Shown: piece after piece, positions 17,325 to 25,501 of the stretch
Layout: every line of letters begins with the position of its first letter
How positions within the stretch are numbered: the first letter of the stretch is position 1
Origin: Streptomyces alfalfae
Lineage (GTDB): Bacteria; Actinomycetota; Actinomycetes; Streptomycetales; Streptomycetaceae
Length of the DNA stretch: 64,000 nt
Reading direction: 5' to 3'
Assembly: GCF_004127445.1 (NCBI RefSeq)
Contig: NZ_QEXM01000041.1
Location: forward strand, 405,423 to 469,422
The notes under the pieces: model-generated
Databases searched by the model: none
What the model saw: the letters and a program-made list of their open reading frames with translations, nothing else
Told to the model about the DNA's origin: nothing
Made by a program: the position numbers and the translations under genes

Positions 17325-18583
17325 GCGGTGGATCCCTTCGTCTGGACGCGGCCGAGGTCCCGCACCGCGTAGGCGCCTCCGAGCAGTGCGCCGCGGGTGC
17401 GGTGGAGGGAGCCGCGCATCCGGCCCCCCAGCGAGTTCCCGCGGGTGAGCATCCCGGAGAACATCGCGTCGTAGCGCTCGGCGATGTGGGCGGGGTCGAA
17501 GCGCTCGGAGTCCTGGAGCGCGGCGTCCGCCATGCGGTGCCGGAGCGAGTCGTCGTTGATGAGTTCGAGGAGCCCGCCGGCGATGGCGTCGGGGTTGCCG
17601 ACCTCGACGAGCCGCCCGTCGACACCGTTGTCGATGATCTCGCCGGGGCCGTGCGGGCAGTCGGTGGCGACCACGGGGAGGCCGCAGCGCATCGCCTCGA
17701 CGATCGTCATGCCGAAGGATTCGAGGCTGGAGGTGACGGCGGCTATGGAGCCCTTGGCCCACTCGGGCTCGATGGGGTGGGCGGGGCCCATGAGGAAGAC
17801 GTGGTTGTACAGACCCAGCTCGTCTATCAGCGCGCGCAGCTTGTCCTTCTGCTTGCCGCCGCCGTATATCCGCAGCCGCCAGTCGGGGCGCTCGCGCCGC
17901 ACCTTGTCGAAGGCCCTGATCAGCAGGTCGTACCGCTTGACGGGGGCGAGCCGCCCGGCCGCGACGACCCACTTGTGGGAGCCGTCGGCCGGCTCTATGC
18001 CGGGGGCGGGCACGGGGTTGGGCACCGCTTGGACGTGCACGCCCGGCAGCCGCATCTTGCGGGTGTAGGCGAGGGCGTCGGCCCGGGTCGTCGTGGTCAG
18101 GACGTCCAGGCGGGGGTAGACGCTCCGGAGCTGGCGGCGCAGCTCCTTGGAGTGGCTGTCGAGCGTGAGGTGCTCCTGCCCGACGCGCAGGGGGCCGCGC
18201 GTGGTCTGGCGGGCGATGTGCACATTGAGGCCGGGGCGGGTGCCGACGACCACGTCCGCGTCCAGGCGCGCGAGGTGGTCGGCGATGCGCCGGTCGGTGA
18301 GGGCGCTGTACTGGTCGTAGCGGCCCTCCGCGTCGGGGAAGGTCCGCGCAGGCCGCAGGTGTTCGGGGTCGTCGCCCTCGTAGCCCGGGGCGCCCTTGCG
18401 CAGATCCACGAGGTGGCTCAGGCGGACGCGCTGGTCAGGCGCGAACACCGGCTCGTCGCGGTGCCGGAAGACGGAGACGACGTCGACGTCGTGCTGCTGG
18501 GCCAGCGTGTTCGCCAGGTTGTACGTCGTGCGGATCGTCCCTCCGATCCCGTACGCGTTGTGAATCAGGAAAGAGATGTGCAT
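17321..18583 (-). CDS. Family 4 glycosyltransferase (GT-B fold)
   Basis: A 420-residue retaining glycosyltransferase. The N-terminal Rossmann domain opens HISFLIHNAYGIGGTIRTTYNLA. The C-terminal domain carries AAGRLAPVKRYDLLIRAF and the EX7E motif with Glu288 and Glu296 (ESFGMTIVEAM), which binds the nucleotide sugar. There is no membrane helix; the enzyme is expected at the cytoplasmic membrane face. The GGTIRTTYNLA loop is common in enzymes that glycosylate teichoic-acid-like polymers, but the donor and acceptor cannot be read from the sequence. It is coupled to the downstream hypothetical protein by a 4-base overlap. Confidence 0.9.
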   Translation of the reverse strand: MHISFLIHNAYGIGGTIRTTYNLANTLAQQHDVDVVSVFRHRDEPVFAPDQRVRLSHLVDLRKGAPGYEGDDPEHLRPARTFPDAEGRYDQYSALTDRRIADHLARLDADVVVGTRPGLNVHIARQTTRGPLRVGQEHLTLDSHSKELRRQLRSVYPRLDVLTTTTRADALAYTRKMRLPGVHVQAVPNPVPAPGIEPADGSHKWVVAAGRLAPVKRYDLLIRAFDKVRRERPDWRLRIYGGGKQKDKLRALIDELGLYNHVFLMGPAHPIEPEWAKGSIAAVTSSLESFGMTIVEAMRCGLPVVATDCPHGPGEIIDNGVDGRLVEVGNPDAIAGGLLELINDDSLRHRMADAALQDSERFDPAHIAERYDAMFSGMLTRGNSLGGRMRGSLHRTRGALLGGAYAVRDLGRVQTKGSTA

Positions 18584-18746
18584 GCGTCCCCGTATCCCAC
18601 GTTTCCCCGCGGACAGTCCCCCTCGTCCGCCTACCGCAGGGTTAGACGGGGATTCCTGGCCAAAGGTTGGGTGCCAACACCATCCTGTTTTTCAACAGAT
18701 ATGCGATCGGTAGCCGGAAGAGGGAACTTATCCGCCCTGCGGCACA

Positions 18747-19570
18747 TCAAGGCTGGTAGGGGAGCTGGGGCACTTCGAAGCAGTTTTCGTTCATGTCGCC
18801 GCCCCGGGTGGTCCAGCCCCGGCCGTCCCGCCACCGGGCCACCGACAGACAGGTCCTGCGACGCTCGGGCGGTTCGTCAAGGTGTTCGAAAGTGACCGGA
18901 ATCAGCAGGCCGCGGGCTGGATACGGCTGGTCACTGTTCATGAATCGGTCCACGCACGCGCGCGTGACGTCACCGCCGTCCTCTCCCGCGCACGCGCGCG
19001 CCGCGTCCGTGAACCACATGGCGGCGGCCCATCCCTCCAATTGCCACTGCGAGAGTTCCCGGCCTTTCATGGCGGCGCGGAAATTCCGTACGGCGGGATG
19101 GCCGGTGTCCTCGTGGTTCCTGCTCGACCCGGTCGCCCACAGGGCGTTGCGGCAGCGGGGCGCGTTCTCGTAGTCCTCGGCGACGGCCGAGGTCCAGTTC
19201 TGCACGTTGGTCACCTTCGCGGTCACCTCCACGCCCGCCTCGTCCATCGCCTCGCAGAGCTTGGCGTGCCGTGCGTGTCGAGCGCGTCGAAGACCAGGTC
19301 GGCGCCCTGCTCCCGGAGGTCGGCGGCGGCCGCCCGGAAGTTCGGCAGGGCGAAGTCGAGCTGTTCGGTGACGACCTCGTACCCCTCGGCCCGCAGCCCC
19401 CGGGTGACGAGCCGCGCGTAGGAGGCGGACGCGGCCTGGTTGCAGGAGACCACCGCGGCGGTCCGCGCTCCCTGCTCGCGCTTGAAGTACCGGTAGACCT
19501 CGGTCCCGCCGTACAGCTCGCCGTCCCACCCCGGCTCGCCGTTCCGCGGCGCGAGGCTCCCGTCCCGCCC
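18747..19570 (-). pseudogene. Remnant of a branched-chain amino acid-type ABC substrate-binding protein
   Basis: Two frames carry one protein. The upstream part (GELYGGTEVYRYFKREQ to DLVFDALDTHG) reads in one frame down to about 19268. The rest (AKLCEAMDEAGVEVTAKV, VTNVQNWTSA, GDVTRACVDRFMN, FEVPQLPYQP) continues in another. The whole matches a periplasmic binding protein of the LivJ/family-5 type. A frameshift therefore lies near 19260-19270. The lipoprotein signal and the first lobe (about 130-150 residues) are missing; similarity ends near 19565-19570, where a divergent ABC ATPase remnant begins. Gene is not functional. Confidence 0.82.
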
Positions 19571-19967
19571 CGCGGGCACCCTCTCCGGCGGCGAACAACG
19601 CATGCTGGCGCTCTCCAGGGCCTTGCGGTGGGCCCACTCCCACCACGAGACCCCGGTGATCCTGATCGACGAGCCCACCCAGGGCATGTCTCCCCAGGTC
19701 GCAGCCCGCACCTACGCCCTGCTCACGGCCCTCACCACCCTCCCCGCCTGCGTGGTCCTGGCCGAGCAACGTCTGCCGCCCGCCCTGCGCGCGAACGCGG
19801 GACGGGCTGCGGGGACGACGGGAACAGCGGGGACGGCAGGGACGGCAGAGACGGCAGAGACGGCAGAGACGGCAGGGACGGCGGGAACGGCGGTAGTGGT
19901 GCACGAACTGCGCCGAGGCACGGTGGTGTTCAGCGGAGAGGCCGCGGAGCTCAGCCCTTCGGGATGA
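19566..19967 (+). pseudogene. Remnant of an ABC transporter ATPase (LivF-like)
   Basis: The frame enters at RPAGTLSGGEQRMLALSRAL, holding the ABC signature LSGGE, followed by the Walker B segment PVILIDEPTQGMSP and TYALLTALTTLPACVVLAEQ. Walker A and everything before the signature are absent, so the first 130 or so residues have been deleted. After the Walker B region the frame passes through a 9-base tandem repeat encoding (G/E)TA units and then GTVVFSGEAAEL, a plausible native C-terminus. Its 5' break coincides with the 5' break of the divergent binding-protein remnant. The 3' end overlaps the convergent LysM gene by 17 bases. Confidence 0.82.
19811..19891 (+). repeat. Nine-base tandem repeat, about nine copies
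   Basis: Units of the type AGAGACGGC/AGGGACGGC/GGGAACGGC follow one another without gaps, three of them identical (AGAGACGGC). They lie inside the ATPase remnant and encode Gly-Thr-Ala or Glu-Thr-Ala. The unit length keeps the reading frame. Confidence 0.9.
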
Positions 19968-20661
19968 CGAGCCTCGCTCCGACGGGGAGCAGATCGGGCC
20001 GGCTCCCGACCGCCGCCCGGTTGGCCGCGTAGAGGTCCTTCCAGCCCCCGCCGACCCCGTACCGCCGGGCGATGGAGGTGAGGGTCTCCCCGCGTGCGAC
20101 GACGTGCGTGCGCCGCTCCCCCCGGCTGGAGCGGGTCGGCTCCTCCGGCCGGTCGAACCGCTCGATCCGCAGCTTCCGCGAGCAGGAGGGCCAGGCCTTC
20201 CACCCCTGGCTGAGCCGCAACTTCTCGGCGACCTTGATCTGCTCCGACCTGGTGGCGAGGTCGGCGCGCGGGGCGTACTGCAGGCCGCCGTACGCCTCCC
20301 AGGTGGGCTGCCAGAACTGGAGCCCGCCGTAGTAGCCGTTCCCGGTGTTCGCGTTCCACCGCCCGTTGCTCTCGCACTGGGCCAGGCAGTTCCAGGCCCC
20401 CTTGTCGGAGGAGCACGCGCTGTTCCGGTACGCGGCGGGCCCGGCGGCGGCCCCTGCCGTGGGCCCCGCTGCGGGCCGTGTCGGCGGAGCCGCGGACGCG
20501 GCGGCGGGCGGCAGCGCCACCACGGCCAGGACCGCGCCCACGGCCACGGCCAGCGGCCGGGAACGCCGGGGCGGACGTGGCGTGGACGTCGTATGCGTCC
20601 ACTGCGTCCACTGCGTCCACTGCGTCAGATGCGTCGAGTGCGTCGAATGCGTCAGATGCAT
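19951..20661 (-). CDS. Secreted transglycosylase (Rpf-like) with LysM domain
   Basis: A 236-residue cell-wall hydrolase. Residues 35-58 form the signal core (SRPLAVAVGAVLAVVAL, then PAAASA). Residues 80-155 are a resuscitation-promoting-factor transglycosylase domain with WNCLAQCESNGRWNANTGNGYYGGLQF; the Glu of CESNGRW is the expected catalytic acid. Residues 188-236 form a LysM peptidoglycan-binding domain (GETLTSIARRYGV, VGARLVIPKG). Rpf enzymes cleave peptidoglycan during spore germination. The assigned ATG (20661) sits inside a 9-base tandem repeat that produces an odd N-terminus of Thr-His-Ser/Thr-Gln-Trp triplets ahead of the signal; no ribosome site is visible, so the start is uncertain. 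Confidence 0.88.
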   Translation of the reverse strand: MHLTHSTHSTHLTQWTQWTQWTHTTSTPRPPRRSRPLAVAVGAVLAVVALPPAAASAAPPTRPAAGPTAGAAAGPAAYRNSACSSDKGAWNCLAQCESNGRWNANTGNGYYGGLQFWQPTWEAYGGLQYAPRADLATRSEQIKVAEKLRLSQGWKAWPSCSRKLRIERFDRPEEPTRSSRGERRTHVVARGETLTSIARRYGVGGGWKDLYAANRAAVGSRPDLLPVGARLVIPKG

Positions 20662-20665
20662 CGGG
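20594..20665 (-). repeat. Nine-base tandem repeat at the start of the Rpf/LysM gene
   Basis: TGCGTCNNN occurs eight times in strict 9-base register (positions 20594 to 20657; the last copy is TGCATC). It spans the assigned start codon and the first twenty or so codons. Copy-number change would lengthen or shorten the N-terminus without shifting frame. Confidence 0.9.
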
Positions 20666-21205
20666 TCACGTTAGGCATATGAACGCCACTCCCCCAGCGC
20701 CCCGCGCCGCGAGAACCGGGACCCCACCCGAACGGCGGCTCGGACCCGCAGCCGCCGCCCCGGCGCGATGGCGTCGGATTCCCGCCGATGCCGGCGCGGT
20801 TGGCGGCGTACCCCCGCCGCTCGCTGCACACGGCGGCGAAATCCAGGAGCTGGCTCACCCCGGCGGCGTCCGGGTCCCCGTCCCCACGGGCCAGTTCGAG
20901 GTTACTCGCGGTAGCGGTGAATTCAGGCCACCCACTTCATTCGCTGATATCGGGATTTATACGCCCCTTGATCCAACAGCCCACCGCTCACCTCCCCCTG
21001 CCAACTCCCCCGCAGCGCAGACCTGTTGGCGCGGAGTGACACATTCCGGCGACCACCTCGCCCCGCGCTGCGGACGGTTCGATTCCGTTCGCTGTCTTGC
21101 GTGACTTGCGCCACTGATCCGCCGTTGTCTTCCTATGAGCCGGGCACCGCCCGGCTCATCACACCCGCACCAATCACCCCGCGTGACAATCCCGAGGAGT
21201 CACCC
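20662..21205. other. Intergenic region with a leader hairpin
   Basis: This is a 544-base stretch between the LysM gene and the next plus-strand gene. A short minus-strand frame (20652-20858, MSQLLDF...) has no family support. The centre (20900-20980) is relatively AT-rich, as expected of a promoter region. Near its right end lies the perfect hairpin described separately. I see no other gene. Confidence 0.5.
21135..21159 (+). promoter_or_regulatory. Perfect 11-bp hairpin in the probable leader of the 21206 gene
   Basis: The arms ATGAGCCGGGC and GCCCGGCTCAT enclose a three-base ACC loop. The hairpin ends 46 bases before the GTG start and 34 bases before its GAGGAG ribosome site. No U-tract follows. 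It may be the terminator of an upstream transcript, an mRNA-stabilising leader structure or an attenuator; the sequence does not decide. Confidence 0.5.
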
Positions 21206-21994
21206 GTGCCGCGCATGCTCGACGTCAGCGACGACGTTCGCGCCGAGATCGGCGACGAAGAAGCCGACCGGCTGCTCGCCGGAGAGAACACTCCGGGCAG
21301 TTACGACTGCACCTCGTGCCGCACCCCGGGCGACTCCGGGCAGGAACGCACCAGCACGGTCCTGTTCGTCGGCGAGGAGACCGCCGTGCTCGCCTTCGCG
21401 CACGCCTCCTGCCTGCCCTCCCAGATCGTGACGGTCTCCGAGGAGCAGCTCCAGGGCGCCGTGCGCTCGATCACCGGCGACGGCGGCGACGTGCCCGCCG
21501 AGGCCGCGCCCGCGCCGAGCCAGGCCGTGCTCGGCGTGACCAGCGGCCTCGTCCTGATCGAGGGGGAGCTGCGCCCCGCGCTCGTCGTCGAGCCCACCGG
21601 CCCCATCGCCCGCCCCGGCGCCGCGCCCGGCGGCGGCGACGACTTCCTGCCGCTCCTGATCGAGCAGGGCTTCATGCCGGTGGCCTCGCTCGACACCGTG
21701 CCGCCCGTCCTGCACGGCTGGTCCGTCCTGCTCGCCATGGGACAGCTCCACGCCGTCTTCCAGCCCGGCCCCCACGGCAGCGCCCCGGTCGCCTGGTGGC
21801 AGGCGCACCAGCCGCTCCAGGTGACCGAGGACTGGCGGACCGCGGTCAACAAGACCCAGACCGTGCTGCTCTTCGCGGCGCCCGCGGGCTCCATCGGCCG
21901 CCAGCCGCGCGAGGACCTGCTCCGGGACGCCCTGGACAACGCGGCCGCCCGCGGACTGCTCGCCGCCGGGTCCATGCCGCTCGCCGGCACCTGA
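21206..21994 (+). CDS. Conserved hypothetical protein, actinomycete-specific
   Basis: About 262 residues from the GTG at 21206, which has GAGGAG six to seven bases upstream. The N-terminus (MLDVSDDVRAEIGDEEADRLL) is acidic and helical, followed by a CTSCRTPGD segment with two cysteines and a later HASCLP, a possible metal-site arrangement. Residues 100-250 alternate strands and helices without a catalytic motif I know. There is no signal peptide or membrane helix. It is followed closely by another short conserved gene. Function unknown. Confidence 0.75.
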   Translation: MPRMLDVSDDVRAEIGDEEADRLLAGENTPGSYDCTSCRTPGDSGQERTSTVLFVGEETAVLAFAHASCLPSQIVTVSEEQLQGAVRSITGDGGDVPAEAAPAPSQAVLGVTSGLVLIEGELRPALVVEPTGPIARPGAAPGGGDDFLPLLIEQGFMPVASLDTVPPVLHGWSVLLAMGQLHAVFQPGPHGSAPVAWWQAHQPLQVTEDWRTAVNKTQTVLLFAAPAGSIGRQPREDLLRDALDNAAARGLLAAGSMPLAGT

Positions 21995-22056
21995 TCACCC
22001 GAATGGCCGCGGGGTGGCCCCCGCATCCGACGGGCCGCCGTGTCGTTGGCACAGAC

Positions 22057-22413
22057 GTGCACACATACGACTCCTCCCGCTACAGGCCGGCGTACCAGAC
22101 CCCGATCCCGTCCATGCGCACCGCGCCGGACACGGCGGGCCAGTACTCGGCCACACCGATCTACGACACGCTGTACTCGGAGTACCGCAGGGCCTTCCGC
22201 GCCCTGCCGGGCGACCGGAGCGGCGAGGAGGAGTTCCGCTTCACCGCCTTCGGCACAGGACCGTACGGCGGACAGCGCGACGGACGGCAGGACGCGCGCC
22301 CGCACGCCTTCGGGCAGTTCCACATGGGCCGCCACGGCCGGCAGGACCACTACGCGACGGGCCTCCACCCGATCCCCGCGGCCCTGCCGGCGGCCTCGCG
22401 CCGCGAGCGCTGA
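22057..22413 (+). CDS. Short conserved hypothetical protein
   Basis: A 118-residue protein if started at the GTG at 22057 (VHTYDSSRYRPAYQ); the in-frame ATG at 22003 would add 18 residues of poor-quality sequence. It is rich in Arg, Tyr and His. Recognisable strings are ATPIYDTLYSEYRRAFRALPGD and FGQFHMGRHGRQ. There is no membrane segment and no known domain. It follows the 21206 gene by about 60 bases in the same direction and ends just before a strong terminator, so the two are probably co-transcribed. Confidence 0.65.
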   Translation: MHTYDSSRYRPAYQTPIPSMRTAPDTAGQYSATPIYDTLYSEYRRAFRALPGDRSGEEEFRFTAFGTGPYGGQRDGRQDARPHAFGQFHMGRHGRQDHYATGLHPIPAALPAASRRER

Positions 22414-22418
22414 ACGAA

Positions 22419-22457
22419 CGAGATGCCCGGCCCCGCGGAACGGGGCCGGGCATCTCG
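22419..22457. terminator. Bidirectional intrinsic terminator
   Basis: A perfect 17-bp stem (CGAGATGCCCGGCCCCG and complement) with a five-base loop lies between the stop of the short hypothetical gene (22413) and the convergent der gene (22485). Confidence 0.9.
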
Positions 22458-22484
22458 CGTGCGCACGGTCGGGCGAGGGGCGTC

Positions 22485-23963
22485 CTACTTCTTGCGGCCG
22501 CGCTTCTCGCGCACCCGGACCGAGACGTGGATCGGCGTGCCCTCGAAGCCGAACTCCTCGCGCAGGCGGCGCTCCAGGAAGCGGCGGTAGCCGGCCTCGA
22601 TGAAGCCCGAGGCGAAGAAGACGAAGCGCGGCGGCTTCGTGCCCGCCTGGGTGCCGAAGAGGATGCGCGGCTGCTTGCCGCCGCGCACCGGGTGCGGGTG
22701 GGAGGCGACGATCTCGCCGAGGAAGGCGTTCAGCCGTCCGGTCGGCACGCGCGTCTCCCAGCCCGCGAGGGCCGTCTCGATCGCGGGGACGAGCTTCTCC
22801 ATGTGGCGGCCGGTGGCCGCGGAGACGTTGACGCGGGGCGCCCAGGCGACCTGGGCGAGCTCGGTCTCGATCTCCCGCTCCAGGTAGTAGCGGCGCTCCT
22901 CGTCGAGGGTGTCCCACTTGTTGTACGCCACCACGATCGCGCGGCCCGCCTCGACGGCCATGGTCACGATGCGCTGGTCCTGCACGGAGATGGACTCGGA
23001 GGCGTCGATGAGGATCACCGCGACCTCCGCCTTCTCCACGGCCGCGGCGGTGCGCAGCGAGGCGTAGTAGTCGGCGCCCTGCTGGAGGTGGACGCGCTTG
23101 CGGATGCCCGCCGTGTCGACGAACTTCCAGGTGACGCCGCCCAGCTCGATCAGCTCGTCGACCGGGTCACGAGTGGTGCCCGCGAGTTCGTTGACGACCA
23201 CGCGGTCCTCGTTCGCCACCTTGTTGAGCAGCGAGGACTTGCCGACGTTCGGGCGGCCGATGAGCGCGATGCGGCGGGGGCCGCCGATGGCCGTGCCGAA
23301 GGTCTGCTCGGGCGCCTCGGGCAGCGCCTCGAGGACGGCGTCCAGCATGTCGCCGGTGCCGCGGCCGTGCAGCGCGGAGATGGGGTGCGGCTCGCCGAGG
23401 CCGAGGGACCACAGGGCGGTGGCGTCGGCCTCGCCGGAGGGGCCGTCGACCTTGTTGGCGCAGAGCACGACGGGCTTGCCGGCCTTGCGCAGGAGGCGGA
23501 CGACCGCCTCGTCGGTGTCGGTGGCGCCGACCGTGGCGTCGACGACGAAGACCACGGCGTCCGCGGCCTCGATCGCATACTCCGCCTGGGCGGCGACGGA
23601 CGCGTCGATGCCGAGCACGTCCTGCTCCCAGCCGCCGGTGTCGACGAGCTTGAAGCGGCGGCCCGACCACTCGGCCTCATAGGTGACGCGGTCGCGGGTC
23701 ACGCCGGGGCGGTCCTCCACGACGGCCTCGCGGCGGCCGATGATGCGGTTCACCAGGGTCGACTTGCCGACATTGGGGCGGCCGATGACGGCGAGCACGG
23801 GCAACGGGCCGTGGCCCGCCTCCTCGATGGCGCCCTCGACGTCCTCGACGTCGAAGCCCTCCTCGGCGGCGAGCTCCATGAACTGCGCGTACTCGGCGTC
23901 GCCGAGCGCCCCGTGGTCGTGCTCGGCGAAGCCGTCGCCCTCGGGCTGGATCTGGTCGCTCAT
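22485..23963 (-). CDS. der: Ribosome biogenesis GTPase Der (EngA)
   Basis: A 492-residue protein with the two tandem GTPase domains unique to Der. The first P-loop is GRPNVGKST at residues 61-69, with DTGG and NKVDG. The second is GRPNVGKSS near residue 235, with DTAGIRKR and NKWD. A C-terminal KH-like domain follows (PHPVRGGKQPRILFGTQAG). Der assists late maturation of the 50S subunit. The N-terminal 50 residues are an acidic extension typical of actinobacteria. In the same strand and order come plsC-like, cmk, tyrA and aroH; the order cmk-der is shared with mycobacteria. The start ATG is at 23963. Confidence 0.96.
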   Translation of the reverse strand: MSDQIQPEGDGFAEHDHGALGDAEYAQFMELAAEEGFDVEDVEGAIEEAGHGPLPVLAVIGRPNVGKSTLVNRIIGRREAVVEDRPGVTRDRVTYEAEWSGRRFKLVDTGGWEQDVLGIDASVAAQAEYAIEAADAVVFVVDATVGATDTDEAVVRLLRKAGKPVVLCANKVDGPSGEADATALWSLGLGEPHPISALHGRGTGDMLDAVLEALPEAPEQTFGTAIGGPRRIALIGRPNVGKSSLLNKVANEDRVVVNELAGTTRDPVDELIELGGVTWKFVDTAGIRKRVHLQQGADYYASLRTAAAVEKAEVAVILIDASESISVQDQRIVTMAVEAGRAIVVAYNKWDTLDEERRYYLEREIETELAQVAWAPRVNVSAATGRHMEKLVPAIETALAGWETRVPTGRLNAFLGEIVASHPHPVRGGKQPRILFGTQAGTKPPRFVFFASGFIEAGYRRFLERRLREEFGFEGTPIHVSVRVREKRGRKK

Positions 23964-24045
23964 GAAGTCCGTACCTCGTCGTTCATCGTGGTGATCGGTG
24001 CGCGGGTCCGCGTGTCGGGTCGGCGCACTACTTGATAAGTCTCGC

Positions 24046-24696
24046 TCAGCGCCCGGTCAGGCGCCTGGCGTTTTCCAGGTGGCGGGAGAGCCGCTCCTGG
24101 ATGCGCACGGTCGCCTCGTCCAGCGCCTTGCGCGTCCGCCGGCCGCTGCCGTCGCCCGCCTCGAAGGGGTCTCCGAAGACGACGTCGACCCGGCTGCGCA
24201 GCGGGGGCAGCTGCTTTATCAACCGTCCGTCCCGCTCGGTGCTTCCCAGGACCGCGACCGGGACGATCGGGGCCCCGGAGCGCACCGCGAAGTACGCGAG
24301 CCCGGCACGCAGCGAGGCGAAGTCGCCCTCGCCCCGGGTGCCCTCGGGGAAGATGCCGAGGACGCCGCCCTGTCCGAGGACGCCGAGGGCACGGGTGATG
24401 GCCGTGCGGTCGGCGCCCGAGCGGTCCACCTTCACCTGGCCGATGGCGTCGAGGAAGGGGCCGAGCGGCCCGACGAACGCTTCCTTCTTGATGAGGAAGT
24501 GCGTGGGCCGGGGCGCGACGCCCATGACCATCGGGCCGTCGACGTTGTGCGCGTGGTTGACGGCCAGGATCACGGGCCCGCTCACGGGCACCCGCCAGGA
24601 GCCGAGCACCCGCGGCCGGAACAGGCCGTACATGAGGCCGACGCCGATCCGGCGGCCGACCTCGGCCCCCCGCTCGGAGGCGCCCGCCTCGCTCAC
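24046..24696 (-). CDS. 1-acyl-sn-glycerol-3-phosphate acyltransferase (PlsC-like)
   Basis: About 216 residues. The acyltransferase motif NHAHNVDG places the catalytic HX4D at His48-Asp53, and the acceptor-binding motif FPEGTRGEG appears around residue 125. The enzyme transfers an acyl chain to lysophosphatidate to make phosphatidate at the cytoplasmic membrane. The GTG at 24696 overlaps the cmk stop codon (GTGA), which indicates translational coupling and rejects the longer frame that starts at 24735 inside cmk. The pairing of cmk with a PlsC-like gene before der is common in actinobacteria. Confidence 0.9.
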   Translation of the reverse strand: MSEAGASERGAEVGRRIGVGLMYGLFRPRVLGSWRVPVSGPVILAVNHAHNVDGPMVMGVAPRPTHFLIKKEAFVGPLGPFLDAIGQVKVDRSGADRTAITRALGVLGQGGVLGIFPEGTRGEGDFASLRAGLAYFAVRSGAPIVPVAVLGSTERDGRLIKQLPPLRSRVDVVFGDPFEAGDGSGRRTRKALDEATVRIQERLSRHLENARRLTGR

Positions 24697-25388
24697 TTCT
24701 CGGCCCGCTTCTCCTCGACGAGGGTGACCACGCACTCGATGACCTGCTGGAGCGTGAGCTCGGTGGTGTCGACCTCGACCGCGTCGTCGGCCTTGGCCAG
24801 CGGGGACGTCTTGCGGCTGGAGTCGGCCGCGTCCCGCTTGATCAGGGCTTCCTGGGTCGCCTTGACGTCGGCGCCCTTGAGCTCGCCGGAGCGGCGGGCG
24901 GCGCGCGCCTCGGGCGAGGCGGTGAGGAAGATCTTCAGGTCGGCGTCGGGCAGCACGGTGGTGCCGATGTCACGGCCCTCCACGACGATGCCCTTCTCGG
25001 CCGACTCCGCGATCCAGCGCTGCAGCTCGGTGATGCGGGTGCGGACCTCGGGAACGGCGCTGACCGCGCTGACCTTGGAGGTGACCTCGGTGGTGCGGAT
25101 GGGGCCGGAGACGTCGGCGCCGTCGACCGTGATGGTCGGGGCCAGCGGGTCGGTGCCCGAGACGATCCCGGGCTTGCCCGCGGCGTCGGCGATCGCACCG
25201 GGGTCGGTGAGGTCGATGCCGTTGTGCACCATCCACCAGGTGATCGCCCGGTACTGGGCGCCGGTGTCCAGGTAGCTGAGCCCGAGCTGGGCGGCGACGG
25301 CCTTGGAGGTGCTCGACTTGCCCGTGCCGGAGGGGCCGTCGATGGCGACGATCACGGCTGCCGGGGCGGCGTTTTCTGCGGTTTCCAC
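24693..25388 (-). CDS. cmk: Cytidylate kinase
   Basis: A 231-residue P-loop kinase that phosphorylates CMP and dCMP. The P-loop GPSGTGKSS is at residues 18-26. The CMP-binding insert is YLDTGAQYRA, and VVEGRDIGTTVLPDA and RRSGELKG give the substrate and lid arginines. The GTG at 25388 (VETAENAAP) is the best start; the frame continues upstream for 800 bases only as antisense of tyrA. The C-terminus EKRAEK overlaps the PlsC-like gene by four bases. Confidence 0.94.
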   Translation of the reverse strand: METAENAAPAAVIVAIDGPSGTGKSSTSKAVAAQLGLSYLDTGAQYRAITWWMVHNGIDLTDPGAIADAAGKPGIVSGTDPLAPTITVDGADVSGPIRTTEVTSKVSAVSAVPEVRTRITELQRWIAESAEKGIVVEGRDIGTTVLPDADLKIFLTASPEARAARRSGELKGADVKATQEALIKRDAADSSRKTSPLAKADDAVEVDTTELTLQQVIECVVTLVEEKRAEK

Positions 25389-25501
25389 GGGGCTGCGGAC
25401 ACCTTTCGCAGTACTCGGGGCGGGGAGGCGGGGCGTGGACACGCCCCGCACAAGGTTACTGGCTCGCGCGGCCTGCCCCGACAGCCCCTTCCGCCCGCCG
25501 T

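Noticed and set aside
20652..20858. Small minus-strand frame MSQLLDFAAVC...
   Set aside because: No family match, no ribosome site, and it overlaps the LysM gene start.
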